This document shows, one piece after another, positions 1 to 6,594 of a stretch of DNA of 8,153 nucleotides. The stretch is taken from the NCBI GenBank assembly GCA_903821715.1, contig CAIJMB010000149.1, positions 1 through 8,153 of the forward strand, read 5' to 3'. The position numbers and the translations under genes were made by a program. The notes under the pieces were generated by a model that was given only the letters and a program-made list of their open reading frames with translations, was not told where the DNA came from and made no database searches. This DNA comes from an uncultured Flavobacteriales bacterium. Lineage in GTDB: Bacteria > Bacteroidota > Bacteroidia > Flavobacteriales > Schleiferiaceae. Within the stretch, counting starts at the first letter, position 1. Each line of letters begins with the position of its first letter.

Positions 1-297
1 GATGCGGGCTTGCCGTTGGCGATCGCATCGGACTGCAATCCAGGTTCCGCGCCGTCGAGTGACCTGCGCATGGCCTGGAGCCTCGCCACGCACCAAATGA
101 AGCTTCGCGTTGACGAAGGCTTAGCTGCACTCACTGCCAACGCGGCCTATGCTGTGGACGCCGAAGGACGAATGGGCCGCATACAGCCCGGAATGGAAGC
201 GCACGTCATCCTCACTCATCCGATGGACGACTTCGCAGAACTCCCCTACTTCACCAGCGAACACCGAATCGCCCAAACCCTGATTTATGGCCGATAA
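1..297 (+). CDS. hutI: Imidazolonepropionase, C-terminal part (5' end outside window)
   Basis: This is the last 98 codons of imidazolonepropionase, the cytosolic metal-dependent amidohydrolase that opens the ring of 4-imidazolone-5-propionate to give N-formimino-L-glutamate, the third step of histidine breakdown. The reading frame is open from the first base, so the gene begins upstream; about 300 residues are missing if it has the usual length near 400. Seen directly: the ASDCNPGS segment near the start of the fragment, matching the family's TDxNPGS motif whose Asp is a metal ligand, then LTANAAYAV, GRIQPGMEAHVIL and a C-terminal YGR, all in the order expected for HutI-type amidohydrolases. 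The stop overlaps the next gene (hutG) by 11 bases, which supports a hut operon. The family call is firm because the adjacent genes handle its product. Confidence 0.9.
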   Translation, partial: DAGLPLAIASDCNPGSAPSSDLRMAWSLATHQMKLRVDEGLAALTANAAYAVDAEGRMGRIQPGMEAHVILTHPMDDFAELPYFTSEHRIAQTLIYGR

Positions 298-1213
298 TCC
301 TTGGTCCCACCTGTACACACCGCGTGCCGGAGAGCAGCGTCTTGGTGACGCACTCGCCCCGCTAGGTGAGGCGCCGTTTGTGCTGTTCGGCATTGCCGAA
401 GATCTAGGCGTGCGCGCCAACGGCGGGCGCCCAGGAGCAGCAGACAGCCCTGAAGCGGTCTTTCGGGCGCTCCTGAACATTCCGTGCAACGATTGGGTGC
501 GCGGCACTGACTTTGCCTGGGGCGGAATCTTAGATTTGCGCCATGCCGGCAGCGTGGACGCAGTGGACGAAGCGGTTCATGCTGCGGTGCTGCCTTGGAT
601 GAAGGCCGGAATCATCCCCTTGGTCGTGGGAGGCGGCCACAACAACGCACTGCCCTTGCTTTGGGCAGCGTCTGAAACCCAAGGCAAAGCCGTGCATGCG
701 CTGAACCTGGATCCGCACCCCGACGTGCGCGACCTCGAAGGGCGCCACAGCGGCAATGGGTTCAGCTACGCCCATTCGCGGGGCTACCTCGACCGCTATG
801 CGGTGCTGGGTCTGAGTGAGTACGCGGTGAACGCTGCGAGCCTTGAACGACTGAAGTCCACCAATGGCTGGGCGTTTGAAACGTTTGAATCGTGGGCAGT
901 GCGCGGCGAAACATCCTGGGAATCCGCCCTCGACCGAATGCTTGGCCACGTGCAGTTGGGTCGATTTGGTCTCGAAATCGACGTGGACGGAATTACTGGC
1001 GCTCCATCAAGCGCCCAAACGTCGAGTGGATGGACCTGGCTGCAGGCACGCGAACTGGCCTACCGCGCCGGACAGACCGGCCAAGTCGCCTACGTGCACC
1101 TCACCGAACTGGCTCTGAGCTACGCTTCTGAGGGCGAGCGACCCGGCCAGGCGAAAGCCGCCGCCATGCTTCTACTTGACTTTGTGCGAGGAACCCAAAA
1201 CCTCCCCTGGTAG
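287..1213 (+). CDS. hutG: Formimidoylglutamase, arginase/ureohydrolase family
   Basis: The 308-residue protein is predicted to hydrolyse N-formimino-L-glutamate to L-glutamate and formamide in the cytosol, using a binuclear Mn centre. All six metal ligands expected for the ureohydrolase fold are visible: His118 in VVGGGHNN, Asp142/His144/Asp146 in NLDPHPDVR, and Asp232/Asp234 in LEIDVDG; Glu274 in HLTEL fits the substrate-binding Glu of arginases. The GGGH form, instead of the GGDH of arginase and agmatinase, is what I recall of formimidoylglutamases (family knowledge, not tested here). Length is normal. The ATG lies inside the 3' end of hutI (11-base overlap), and later starts would remove the conserved N-terminal EDLGVRANGGRPGA region. 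No Shine-Dalgarno is visible, so translation is probably coupled to hutI. An agmatinase-like activity is possible but the hut context argues against it. Confidence 0.9.
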   Translation: MADNPWSHLYTPRAGEQRLGDALAPLGEAPFVLFGIAEDLGVRANGGRPGAADSPEAVFRALLNIPCNDWVRGTDFAWGGILDLRHAGSVDAVDEAVHAAVLPWMKAGIIPLVVGGGHNNALPLLWAASETQGKAVHALNLDPHPDVRDLEGRHSGNGFSYAHSRGYLDRYAVLGLSEYAVNAASLERLKSTNGWAFETFESWAVRGETSWESALDRMLGHVQLGRFGLEIDVDGITGAPSSAQTSSGWTWLQARELAYRAGQTGQVAYVHLTELALSYASEGERPGQAKAAAMLLLDFVRGTQNLPW

Positions 1214-2124
1214 TGCATGCCCCGGCAGGATGGCTGGAATGCGTCGCCAACGTGTCAGAAGGGCGCGACCCCGCCGTACTCGACGCGCTTAGTTCCGCGC
1301 TACGTGACGTACCCGAGGTGCAGCTGTGGCACCGCGACGCCGGCTGGGATGCCCACCGAACCGTGTACACGTTTGCGGGTCCCGCGGACGCCGTGGTGGA
1401 CGGATGCATTGCGTTAGTTTCCGCCGCCACCACACATATTGATATGCGCCAGCATCATGGGGCACACCCACGCATCGGCGCCGTGGACGTCTGCCCGGTA
1501 GTGGCCTTGAGGCCTGAAGAATCGGCCCTCGCCGACCAAGCGGCCGAACGAGTGGCTTCTGGACTGAGCGAGCTTCCCGCCGGAGGTTGGTTTTATTCCC
1601 GCAACGCTCGACGCCCGGAATTCCGCCTGCTTGCCAACGTCCGAAAAGGCCAGTACGAGGGCGTCGAAACTCGCCAAAACGATCTCGACTTCGGGACCTA
1701 CCACCCCGAGTTTGGCGCAATGGCGCTGGGAGCGCGTGACTTCTTGCTTGCCTACAACGTGAATCTTTCTTCAACCAACCTTGCCGTGGCCAAAGAAATT
1801 GCCGCAGCCGTTCGCGAGCACCCAGATGGCGGTTTGCCCGGTGTACGCGCCATCGGCTGGGATACTCCTGAATTTGGCTGCAGTCAAGTGAGCTGCAACA
1901 TCACGGACCTCAACCGAGCGGTACTCAAGGATGTCTTCGACACTGTCAATCAGTTAGCAAAAAACCATGGGCTCGAAGCCCGAGGCTCTGAGCTCATCGG
2001 CATGCCGCCCCTCGCTGCGTTCCGCGGATTCTCTTCTGCAGAAGATGGTGCCAACTACCTTGGATTGAGTTCGGTAGTTCCCTTTGACGTGCGCGACCGC
2101 GTTATAGAGTACCGGTTCACGTGA
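1213..2124 (+). CDS. ftcD: Glutamate formimidoyltransferase, stand-alone
   Basis: The 303-residue protein is predicted to transfer the formimino group from N-formimino-L-glutamate to tetrahydrofolate, giving glutamate and 5-formimino-THF. Seen: N-terminal ECVANVSEGRD (residues 9-19), RTVYTFAGP, then IDMRQHHGAHPRIGAVDVCP (76-95), whose His85 aligns with the catalytic His of the mammalian enzyme; RKGQYEG, GARDFLLAYNVNLSSTN, VSCNITDL, and a C-terminal VPFDVRDRVIEY that matches the end of the transferase domain. Both transferase subdomains are present, but no cyclodeaminase domain follows, unlike the bifunctional mammalian FTCD, so a separate cyclodeaminase would be needed; none lies in the window. 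The start is a GTG sharing one base with the hutG stop (TAGTG), and no other in-frame start fits before the ECVANVSEG motif. It competes with HutG for the same substrate. Confidence 0.92.
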   Translation: MHAPAGWLECVANVSEGRDPAVLDALSSALRDVPEVQLWHRDAGWDAHRTVYTFAGPADAVVDGCIALVSAATTHIDMRQHHGAHPRIGAVDVCPVVALRPEESALADQAAERVASGLSELPAGGWFYSRNARRPEFRLLANVRKGQYEGVETRQNDLDFGTYHPEFGAMALGARDFLLAYNVNLSSTNLAVAKEIAAAVREHPDGGLPGVRAIGWDTPEFGCSQVSCNITDLNRAVLKDVFDTVNQLAKNHGLEARGSELIGMPPLAAFRGFSSAEDGANYLGLSSVVPFDVRDRVIEYRFT

Positions 2125-2126
2125 AC

Positions 2127-2153
2127 TTGCGCAGTCCGCACCCGTTATCTTTT
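2127..2153 (+). promoter_or_regulatory. Candidate Bacteroidota-type promoter of the SDR gene
   Basis: In the 41-base gap after ftcD there is TATCTTTT (2146-2153), seven of eight positions of the Bacteroidota -7 element TAnnTTTG. A TTG (2127-2129) lies 16 bases upstream, slightly short of the 17-23 spacing described for Flavobacterium promoters. It ends 12 bases before the ATG at 2166, which implies a 5' leader of only several bases. Inferred from consensus only. Confidence 0.35.
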
Positions 2154-2165
2154 TAAACTGTATCC

Positions 2166-2867
2166 ATGGAATTCACCAATGCCCGCATTTTGATCACCGG
2201 AGGCTCTTCAGGCCTCGGTAAAGCCACTGCCCAACTGCTCATCGAGCGCGGAGCTCGCGTGGCCATCACCGGACGCGACCGCAGCAAACTCAAACAAGTA
2301 GCCGCTGAACTGGGCGCCTGGGCACTGCCCTATGATGCGAGCAAGGAGTCCGACATTATGGCGATGTACGCCGAAATCGACCACGAGTGGGGCGGACTTG
2401 ACGTGCTCGTCAACAACGCGGGCATCGGATTCTTTGGTCCCATGGATGAAGTGTCGTGGTCGGACTTCGAAACCATTTTTCACACCAACGTATTTGGCGC
2501 CGCACTCATCGGTCGCGAAGCCGCCCGCCGTATGAAGGCCCAAAACAAGGGCAACATCATCAACATTGCTTCGAGTGCAGGTGTGCGCGGATTTAAAAAC
2601 GGAACCGTCTACGCCGCCTCTAAGTTTGCCGTGCGCGGAATGACCGAATGCTGGCGCGACGAACTGCGTCCATTCAACATTCGCGTGATGCTGGTGAACC
2701 CATCCGCAGTACCCACCGCATTCAATGTCGAGAACCGCGAAGAGAAGCCGCTCAAGGACAACATGCTGCGCCCCGAAGAGCTAGCCCATGCCATGGTGAG
2801 CGCTTTGGCGATGGACGACCGCGGATTCATCCCCGAACTCGGCGTCTGGGCTACCAATCCATTCTAG
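2166..2867 (+). CDS. Short-chain dehydrogenase/reductase (SDR), substrate unknown
   Basis: A 233-residue classical SDR, a cytosolic NAD(P)H-dependent oxidoreductase with a Rossmann fold. Seen in order: the cofactor-binding TGGSSGLG (11-18); Arg37 after the second strand in AITGRD, which in this family usually favours NADP(H); NNAG (83-86); Asn108; catalytic Ser136 in NIASSAG; and the Tyr149-x-x-x-Lys153 pair in YAASK. The tetrad Asn-Ser-Tyr-Lys is complete, so it should be active. The usual PG turn after the sixth strand reads NPSAVPT. The protein ends in a short DRGFIPELGVWATNPF tail. Such proteins are often labelled 3-oxoacyl-ACP reductase, but nothing here fixes a substrate. It follows the hut genes by 41 bases with its own promoter-like element, so it need not belong to histidine catabolism. 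It converges with the alkB-like gene. Confidence 0.88.
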   Translation: MEFTNARILITGGSSGLGKATAQLLIERGARVAITGRDRSKLKQVAAELGAWALPYDASKESDIMAMYAEIDHEWGGLDVLVNNAGIGFFGPMDEVSWSDFETIFHTNVFGAALIGREAARRMKAQNKGNIINIASSAGVRGFKNGTVYAASKFAVRGMTECWRDELRPFNIRVMLVNPSAVPTAFNVENREEKPLKDNMLRPEELAHAMVSALAMDDRGFIPELGVWATNPF

Positions 2868-2871
2868 TTTC

Positions 2872-2928
2872 TTGCTACTGGTAACTTGTTGCTGGTGTCT
2901 AGTTGCGTAACTAGCAACTAGTTGCTGG
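2872..2928. repeat. Degenerate heptad repeat and inverted-repeat tract at a convergent gene junction
   Basis: The tract splits into eight 7-base units with one extra base at 2907. The first five (TTGCTAC, TGGTAAC, TTGTTGC, TGGTGTC, TAGTTGC) all fit TnGYnnC, and the last three use the reverse-complement words TAACTAG and CAACTAG, then TTGCTGG. CTAGTTGC (2899-2906) pairs with GCAACTAG (2914-2921) across a 7-base loop, and AGCAACT|AGTTGCT (2913-2926) is a perfect 14-base palindrome. AACTTGTTGCTGG (2883-2895) recurs as AACTAGTTGCTGG (2916-2928). It fills the space between the two convergent stop codons and includes the last codons of the alkB-like gene. It may act as a bidirectional transcription stop, though neither strand has a long T run. 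It could also be one copy of a dispersed repeat. Confidence 0.55.
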
Positions 2929-3912
2929 CTTTAGCCGAGGATTCATCACCCGAAACCAAATCGGCGGAACCGCCGCCAGCACCATCATCGCCGGATAGCC
3001 CGCTGGCATTTGTGGTGCCTCGTCAAAGTGATCCAGCACCGGGTAGGGCTTATATGGGTTTGCGTGGTGGTCTGAATGCCGCGTGAGTTCAAACAGCATA
3101 AAGCGACCGAGCGGATGGTTTGAATTCCACGAATGAATCGGTTGGGCGTTTTCGTAGCGGAACTCGCTCACTTTTGCCCGAAGGAGCCCATAGTGCTCGA
3201 TGTAGTTAACCGTCTCAAGGAGTAGAATCCCCATTAGCGAAGCGAGCAGGAATGGAACGAATGCCAAGGGTGCACTCATCCAAATTCCCAAGAGCATCAG
3301 CACCTCAGCAGAAAAAAGTAGCGCCATTAGTCCAGGTTTCAGTCGCCACGCGGTCTGCCACACCCCAATGATACTGCGGAACCAAAAGTTATACAGTACT
3401 TCACCGTAGCGTGCGGTCGACGCATCCTCAGGCGTAGCGACGTTTTTGTGGTGGCCCAAGTTGTGGTCGATGAAAAATTGCCCATAGAGTGTGGTCACCA
3501 AAAGACCTTGGGCAAGCCGTTGGTACATGCCGTTGGGTCGGTGACCGAGCTCATGAGCGATATTAATTGCAAGGGACCCGCACGAAACGCCCATCGCCGT
3601 AATGTGCCCGACCAATGACGTGAGGTCGCCGGCGGCGCGGTCTTCGGGCACCACCATTAAAAAGAGTACAATCGCACCGAGGTGAAGCGGAATCTGGACC
3701 AGCACAAGTACGTCGTACCACGGTTGACGCAGTCGCTCGGCCCGCTGGGTCTCGCTTAGATTCGCCGCAAACGTGGGCAAAACCGCCTCGAGCAGTGGCA
3801 CAAGCCCGAACGCAAATGCTAGGGCCGCATAGGCCCATGGCCCATGGCTCAACAGCCCCACGTAAATGGATGCAGGAAGCAGAAGAGAAAGAAGGTAGCG
3901 CAGTCCGGTCAT
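2911..3912 (-). CDS. AlkB-family membrane di-iron oxygenase (alkane 1-monooxygenase-like)
   Basis: A 333-residue integral inner-membrane protein of the AlkB fatty-acid-hydroxylase-like superfamily, which inserts oxygen into alkyl chains with electrons from rubredoxin. All histidine boxes are visible: HELGH (120-124), DHNLGHHKNVATPED (149-163), the AlkB-type EHYGL (239-243) and RHSDHH (278-283). Hydrophobic membrane segments lie at about 4-24, 26-46, 68-88, 195-234 and 305-321. The NYxEHYGL and LxRHSDHHAxPxxxY patterns favour AlkB over desaturases. Start chosen: the ATG at 3912-3910, whose ATGA overlaps the TGA of the upstream CrtA-like gene; the protein then opens with a normal first membrane helix. 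The frame stays open 95 codons further upstream, but that part overlaps the CrtA-like gene and is not credible. Its last codons come from the heptad-repeat tract. It is shorter than the classical 401-residue AlkB; true substrate unknown, and no rubredoxin gene is in the window. Confidence 0.9.
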   Translation of the reverse strand: MTGLRYLLSLLLPASIYVGLLSHGPWAYAALAFAFGLVPLLEAVLPTFAANLSETQRAERLRQPWYDVLVLVQIPLHLGAIVLFLMVVPEDRAAGDLTSLVGHITAMGVSCGSLAINIAHELGHRPNGMYQRLAQGLLVTTLYGQFFIDHNLGHHKNVATPEDASTARYGEVLYNFWFRSIIGVWQTAWRLKPGLMALLFSAEVLMLLGIWMSAPLAFVPFLLASLMGILLLETVNYIEHYGLLRAKVSEFRYENAQPIHSWNSNHPLGRFMLFELTRHSDHHANPYKPYPVLDHFDEAPQMPAGYPAMMVLAAVPPIWFRVMNPRLKPATSC

Positions 3913-4610
3913 GCACCCAAGATAGGGCGCGGCTCCCAACGGGTCAATACCTTCATCCTGAGGAACATTTCTTCGCTGTACCAACCGAATTCTCGAGTTT
4001 TGCGCACCATGGGTGCATGCTCGCGGCTTCGGTAGGCAAAGGCGTCGAGGGCTTCGGCGTTGCGCCACACACTTAACGTGGCCTGTTCGACAAGGGGCAG
4101 CTCCCCTACGCCTTTGCGGTACATCAGGTCCGGCAACTGATCGAGGTGGCGGCTGGCACCTGGAACGTTCCACCAAAAGCGAATCGCCTGCGACCATTTG
4201 ATGCGCGCTCGAGTGAGCACGGCCACTTCGTCGGTTGGATTCAATGTCGCGAGCGTTGCCCCCTCGAGCAGATGTATTCCGCCCCAGCTACCGTGGCCGC
4301 GAACGGGTTGGGCATTCCAGCCCCACTCCTCGTGGGCTGATGCACGCCACTCGGCCCAGCGGGTGTCGCCCTCAAAAAAGGCTTCGGCCTGCGACTCGGA
4401 ATCCCAAACACCAAACCACGCATAGGTGCTGAAGTCCGGCCAGATTGAAAATCCGCTCCCGGCACCGCTTCCGAGCTGCTTGGCGAAGCGAAGTCCGTCG
4501 GCCGACCACGGTTGACGCAAGGCAAAACCTTGGGAACCAAAGGCCCACCACTGGGCATTGCGGCCCTGCCAGCGAAAAAAACGCACGGTAATAAACGGGG
4601 TGCTTGCCAT
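3909..4610 (-). CDS. CrtA-like (spheroidene monooxygenase family) protein
   Basis: A 233-residue soluble protein resembling CrtA, the proteobacterial oxygenase that adds a keto group to the acyclic carotenoid spheroidene. Seen: FITVRFFRW near the N-terminus (6-14), WWAFGSQGFAL (21-31), LGSGAGSGFSIWPDFSTYAWFGVWD (47-70), VLTRARIKWSQAIRFWWNVP (131-150), GVGELPLVEQATLSVW (167-182) and the C-terminal FAYRSREHAPMVRKTREFGWYSEEMFLRMKVL region (191-222). These blocks and their order are those I recall for CrtA; the match is from memory of the family. No signal peptide or membrane segment. It is the first gene of a - strand pair, joined to the AlkB-like gene by a 4-base ATGA overlap, so the two should be made together. 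No carotenoid genes (crtB, crtI, crtY) are nearby, so a carotenoid substrate is not established. The start follows an A-rich GACAAA stretch without Shine-Dalgarno. Confidence 0.8.
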   Translation of the reverse strand: MASTPFITVRFFRWQGRNAQWWAFGSQGFALRQPWSADGLRFAKQLGSGAGSGFSIWPDFSTYAWFGVWDSESQAEAFFEGDTRWAEWRASAHEEWGWNAQPVRGHGSWGGIHLLEGATLATLNPTDEVAVLTRARIKWSQAIRFWWNVPGASRHLDQLPDLMYRKGVGELPLVEQATLSVWRNAEALDAFAYRSREHAPMVRKTREFGWYSEEMFLRMKVLTRWEPRPILGA

Positions 4611-4625
4611 TTTGTCAGTTCTCTA

Positions 4626-4633
4626 CGAAGGTA
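4626..4633 (-). promoter_or_regulatory. Candidate -7 element of the CrtA-like/AlkB-like operon
   Basis: On the - strand this reads TACCTTCG, seven of eight positions of TAnnTTTG. It ends 15 bases before the ATG at 4610. No TTG lies at the expected upstream distance, so support is weak. Confidence 0.25.
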
Positions 4634-4653
4634 ACGGCTGTGGCATGCCCCTT

Positions 4654-4667
4654 GTTCCTGAGGGAAC
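4654..4667. promoter_or_regulatory. Small inverted repeat upstream of htpG, possible operator
   Basis: GTTCC-TGAG-GGAAC is a perfect 5-base inverted repeat with a 4-base spacer, in the 75-base divergent gap between htpG and the CrtA-like gene. It lies 18 bases before the htpG ATG and overlaps a possible -33 TTG (4652-4654). It is not a CIRCE element (the HrcA site has a 9-base arm and 9-base spacer). A protein-binding site for heat-shock control of htpG is conceivable but unproven; a 5-base arm can occur by chance. Confidence 0.25.
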
Positions 4668-4685
4668 GCACTAAACGATTAAAAA

Positions 4686-6578
4686 ATGGCTACAGGTAAA
4701 ATCAATGTATCGGCGGACAACATCTTTCCCGTCATCAAGAAATTTCTCTACAGCGACCACGAAATTTTCCTTCGCGAACTGATTTCGAACGCGGTTGACG
4801 CCACCAACAAGCTCAAAACGCTGAGCAACCTCGGCGAATTCTCTGGGGAACTCGGCGACCTCAGCATTCACGTCGACGTCGACAAAAAGAAAAAGACCAT
4901 CACCATTCGCGACCGCGGAATCGGTATGACGTCCGATGAAGTCAACAAGTACATCAACGACGTGGCCTTTTCGGGAGCCACCGAGTTTGTCAACGCTTAC
5001 GAGGGCAAGATCGACAAAGGCGCCATGATTGGCCACTTTGGACTCGGATTCTACTCGAGCTTTATGGTGTCGAGCAAGGTCGAAATCCACACCCGCAGCT
5101 GGAAGTCCACCGAAGACGAAGGCGTTCTGTGGTCGTGCGATGGCTCACCTGAATACAGCCTCGACACCAAAAAGAAAAAGGACCGCGGAACCGACATCGT
5201 CCTGCACATTGACGGCGATTCCGAAGAATTTCTCGAGGAGTTTAAGATCAACGAACTGCTGAAGAAGTACGCCCGATTCATGAGCGTGCCCATCATCTGC
5301 GGCGAAAAAGACGAACGCTTGAACGCCGCTAAAGAAGGCGAAGACGCGAAGTGGGAAACCAAGAAGGTCCCCAACGTCATCAACCCGGACAGCCCGGCGT
5401 GGACCAAAAAGCCAAGCGAACTCAGCGACGAGGACTACAAGGCCTTCTACAAAGCACTTTACCCCTACACGTTTGAGGAGCCCCTCTTCCACATCCACAT
5501 GAATGTAGACTACCCGTTTGATTTGACCGGAATTTTATTCTTCCCGAAAATCAAGCCCAACATGGAGCTGAACAAGAACAAAATCCAGCTCTACCAATCT
5601 CAGGTATTTGTAACCGACAATGTGGAGGGAATCGTTCCTGAATTCTTGATGATGCTGCACGGGGTTATTGACTCCAAAGACATTCCGCTCAACGTATCGC
5701 GCAGCTACCTACAGGCCGACGGAAACGTCAAAAAAATCAGCGGTCACATCACCAAAAAGGTGGCTGACAAGCTCGAAGAAATGTTTAAGGCTGACCGCGC
5801 CGACTTTGAGCAAAAGTTCAAGGACATTGCCGTCATCATCGAGTATGGAATGGTGACTGACGACAAGTTCTTTGAGCGCGCTCAGAAGTTCAGCCTACTA
5901 CGCAGCGCGGTGGACGACCAGAACTACACGGTCGACGAGTACCTCGAAAAAATTAGCACCCTGCAGACCGACAAAGAGGGCACGAAGGTGGTGCTTTATG
6001 CCTCGAACAAAGACAGCCAGCACAGCTACATCCAAAAGGCCAAGGCCGAAGGCTACGACGTGGTACTGCTCGACTCTCCGATTGCGGGGCACTGGATTCA
6101 AAAAATCGAGGGCGCCAAAGAAAAAGTTCGCTTCGCACGTGTGGACAGCGACATGCTCGACAAACTGATTCCGAAAGAAGGCGAGCGAGCGCACCTGCTG
6201 ACTGATTCAGAAAAAGAGAGCCTCAAGGACTACGTCGAAGGCGCCATCAACGACAAGAACTACAGTGTTCGCGTCGAAGCGCTGGCCAGCGACGACCTGC
6301 CGATGATGGTCGTGATGCCCGAGTACATGCGCCGCATGAAGGAGATGAGTGCGACCGGTGGCGGCGGATTCATGGGCATGGGCGACTTCCCGGACCACTA
6401 CGACGTCGTCGTGAACGGAAACCATGCGCTGGCAGGCAAAATCCTCACGTCTGATGAACCCGCCGAGCGCGACCAGCTCATTCTACACGCCAAAGATCTA
6501 GCACTACTGCAGCAAGGCCTTTTGACCGGTGAGCGGCTGACCGCCTTCGTGAACCGTTCGCTCGAGCGACTTGTTTAA
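4686..6578 (+). CDS. htpG: Molecular chaperone HtpG (bacterial Hsp90)
   Basis: A 630-residue cytosolic ATP-dependent chaperone, close to the 624 residues of the E. coli protein. The N-terminal GHKL ATPase domain shows EIFLRELISNAVDATNKL (26-43), with catalytic Glu31, Asn35 and Asp38; DRGIGM (76-81), where the usual DNGIGM has Arg in place of Asn; IGHFGLGFYSSF (115-126), the glycine-rich ATP lid region; and GTDIVLHI (168-175). The middle domain contains the conserved NVSRSYLQ segment. The C-terminal dimerisation part begins near residue 544 with MPEYMRRMKEM, followed by a Gly/Met-rich stretch GGGGFMGMGD (558-567) and then VVVNGNHAL. No internal break. The ATG is preceded by six A residues, without Shine-Dalgarno. 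It is divergent from the CrtA-like gene, and the DUF2911 gene follows 16 bases after its stop. Confidence 0.98.
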   Translation: MATGKINVSADNIFPVIKKFLYSDHEIFLRELISNAVDATNKLKTLSNLGEFSGELGDLSIHVDVDKKKKTITIRDRGIGMTSDEVNKYINDVAFSGATEFVNAYEGKIDKGAMIGHFGLGFYSSFMVSSKVEIHTRSWKSTEDEGVLWSCDGSPEYSLDTKKKKDRGTDIVLHIDGDSEEFLEEFKINELLKKYARFMSVPIICGEKDERLNAAKEGEDAKWETKKVPNVINPDSPAWTKKPSELSDEDYKAFYKALYPYTFEEPLFHIHMNVDYPFDLTGILFFPKIKPNMELNKNKIQLYQSQVFVTDNVEGIVPEFLMMLHGVIDSKDIPLNVSRSYLQADGNVKKISGHITKKVADKLEEMFKADRADFEQKFKDIAVIIEYGMVTDDKFFERAQKFSLLRSAVDDQNYTVDEYLEKISTLQTDKEGTKVVLYASNKDSQHSYIQKAKAEGYDVVLLDSPIAGHWIQKIEGAKEKVRFARVDSDMLDKLIPKEGERAHLLTDSEKESLKDYVEGAINDKNYSVRVEALASDDLPMMVVMPEYMRRMKEMSATGGGGFMGMGDFPDHYDVVVNGNHALAGKILTSDEPAERDQLILHAKDLALLQQGLLTGERLTAFVNRSLERLV

Positions 6579-6582
6579 TGTG

Positions 6583-6590
6583 TAAATTGG
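6583..6590 (+). promoter_or_regulatory. Candidate -7 element just before the DUF2911 gene
   Basis: TAAATTGG fits seven of eight positions of TAnnTTTG, and it ends only four bases before the ATG at 6595. If used, the transcript would start at or next to the start codon (leaderless). There is no clear TTG at the right upstream distance, and the gene could instead be transcribed from htpG. Low support. Confidence 0.2.
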
Positions 6591-6594
6591 ACCT

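Noticed and set aside
530..949. 139-codon open frame on the - strand inside hutG
   Set aside because: It is antisense to the metal-binding motifs of hutG, which dictate the sequence; no family resemblance.
1289..1774. 161-codon open frame on the - strand inside ftcD
   Set aside because: Arg-rich low-complexity translation antisense to conserved FtcD motifs; typical GC-rich shadow frame.
3913..4197. A 95-codon upstream extension of the alkB-like reading frame
   Set aside because: It lies entirely inside the CrtA-like gene on the same strand, contains Pro/Arg-rich sequence unlike the family, and the internal ATG at 3912 gives the typical first membrane helix and an ATGA overlap.
3795..4610. 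Several + strand open frames (62-93 codons) opposite the CrtA-like gene and the alkB-like start
   Set aside because: All lie antisense to better supported genes, have no domain or promoter support, and overlap one another.
4642..4649. GGCATGCC palindrome in the htpG upstream gap
   Set aside because: An 8-base palindrome of this kind is common by chance and has no partner or consensus match.
4866..4881. GTCGAC repeated in tandem inside htpG
   Set aside because: It simply encodes the Val-Asp-Val-Asp stretch with the preferred codons of the gene; no sign of a regulatory role.
4671..5090. 139-codon open frame on the - strand across the start of htpG
   Set aside because: It is antisense to highly conserved HtpG ATPase codons. 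The protein has no recognisable domain, and the openness follows from codon bias of the real gene.
5145..5498. 117-codon open frame on the - strand inside htpG
   Set aside because: Same shadow effect; rich in Val, Phe and Asp as expected from the complement of Lys/Asp/Glu-rich coding sequence.
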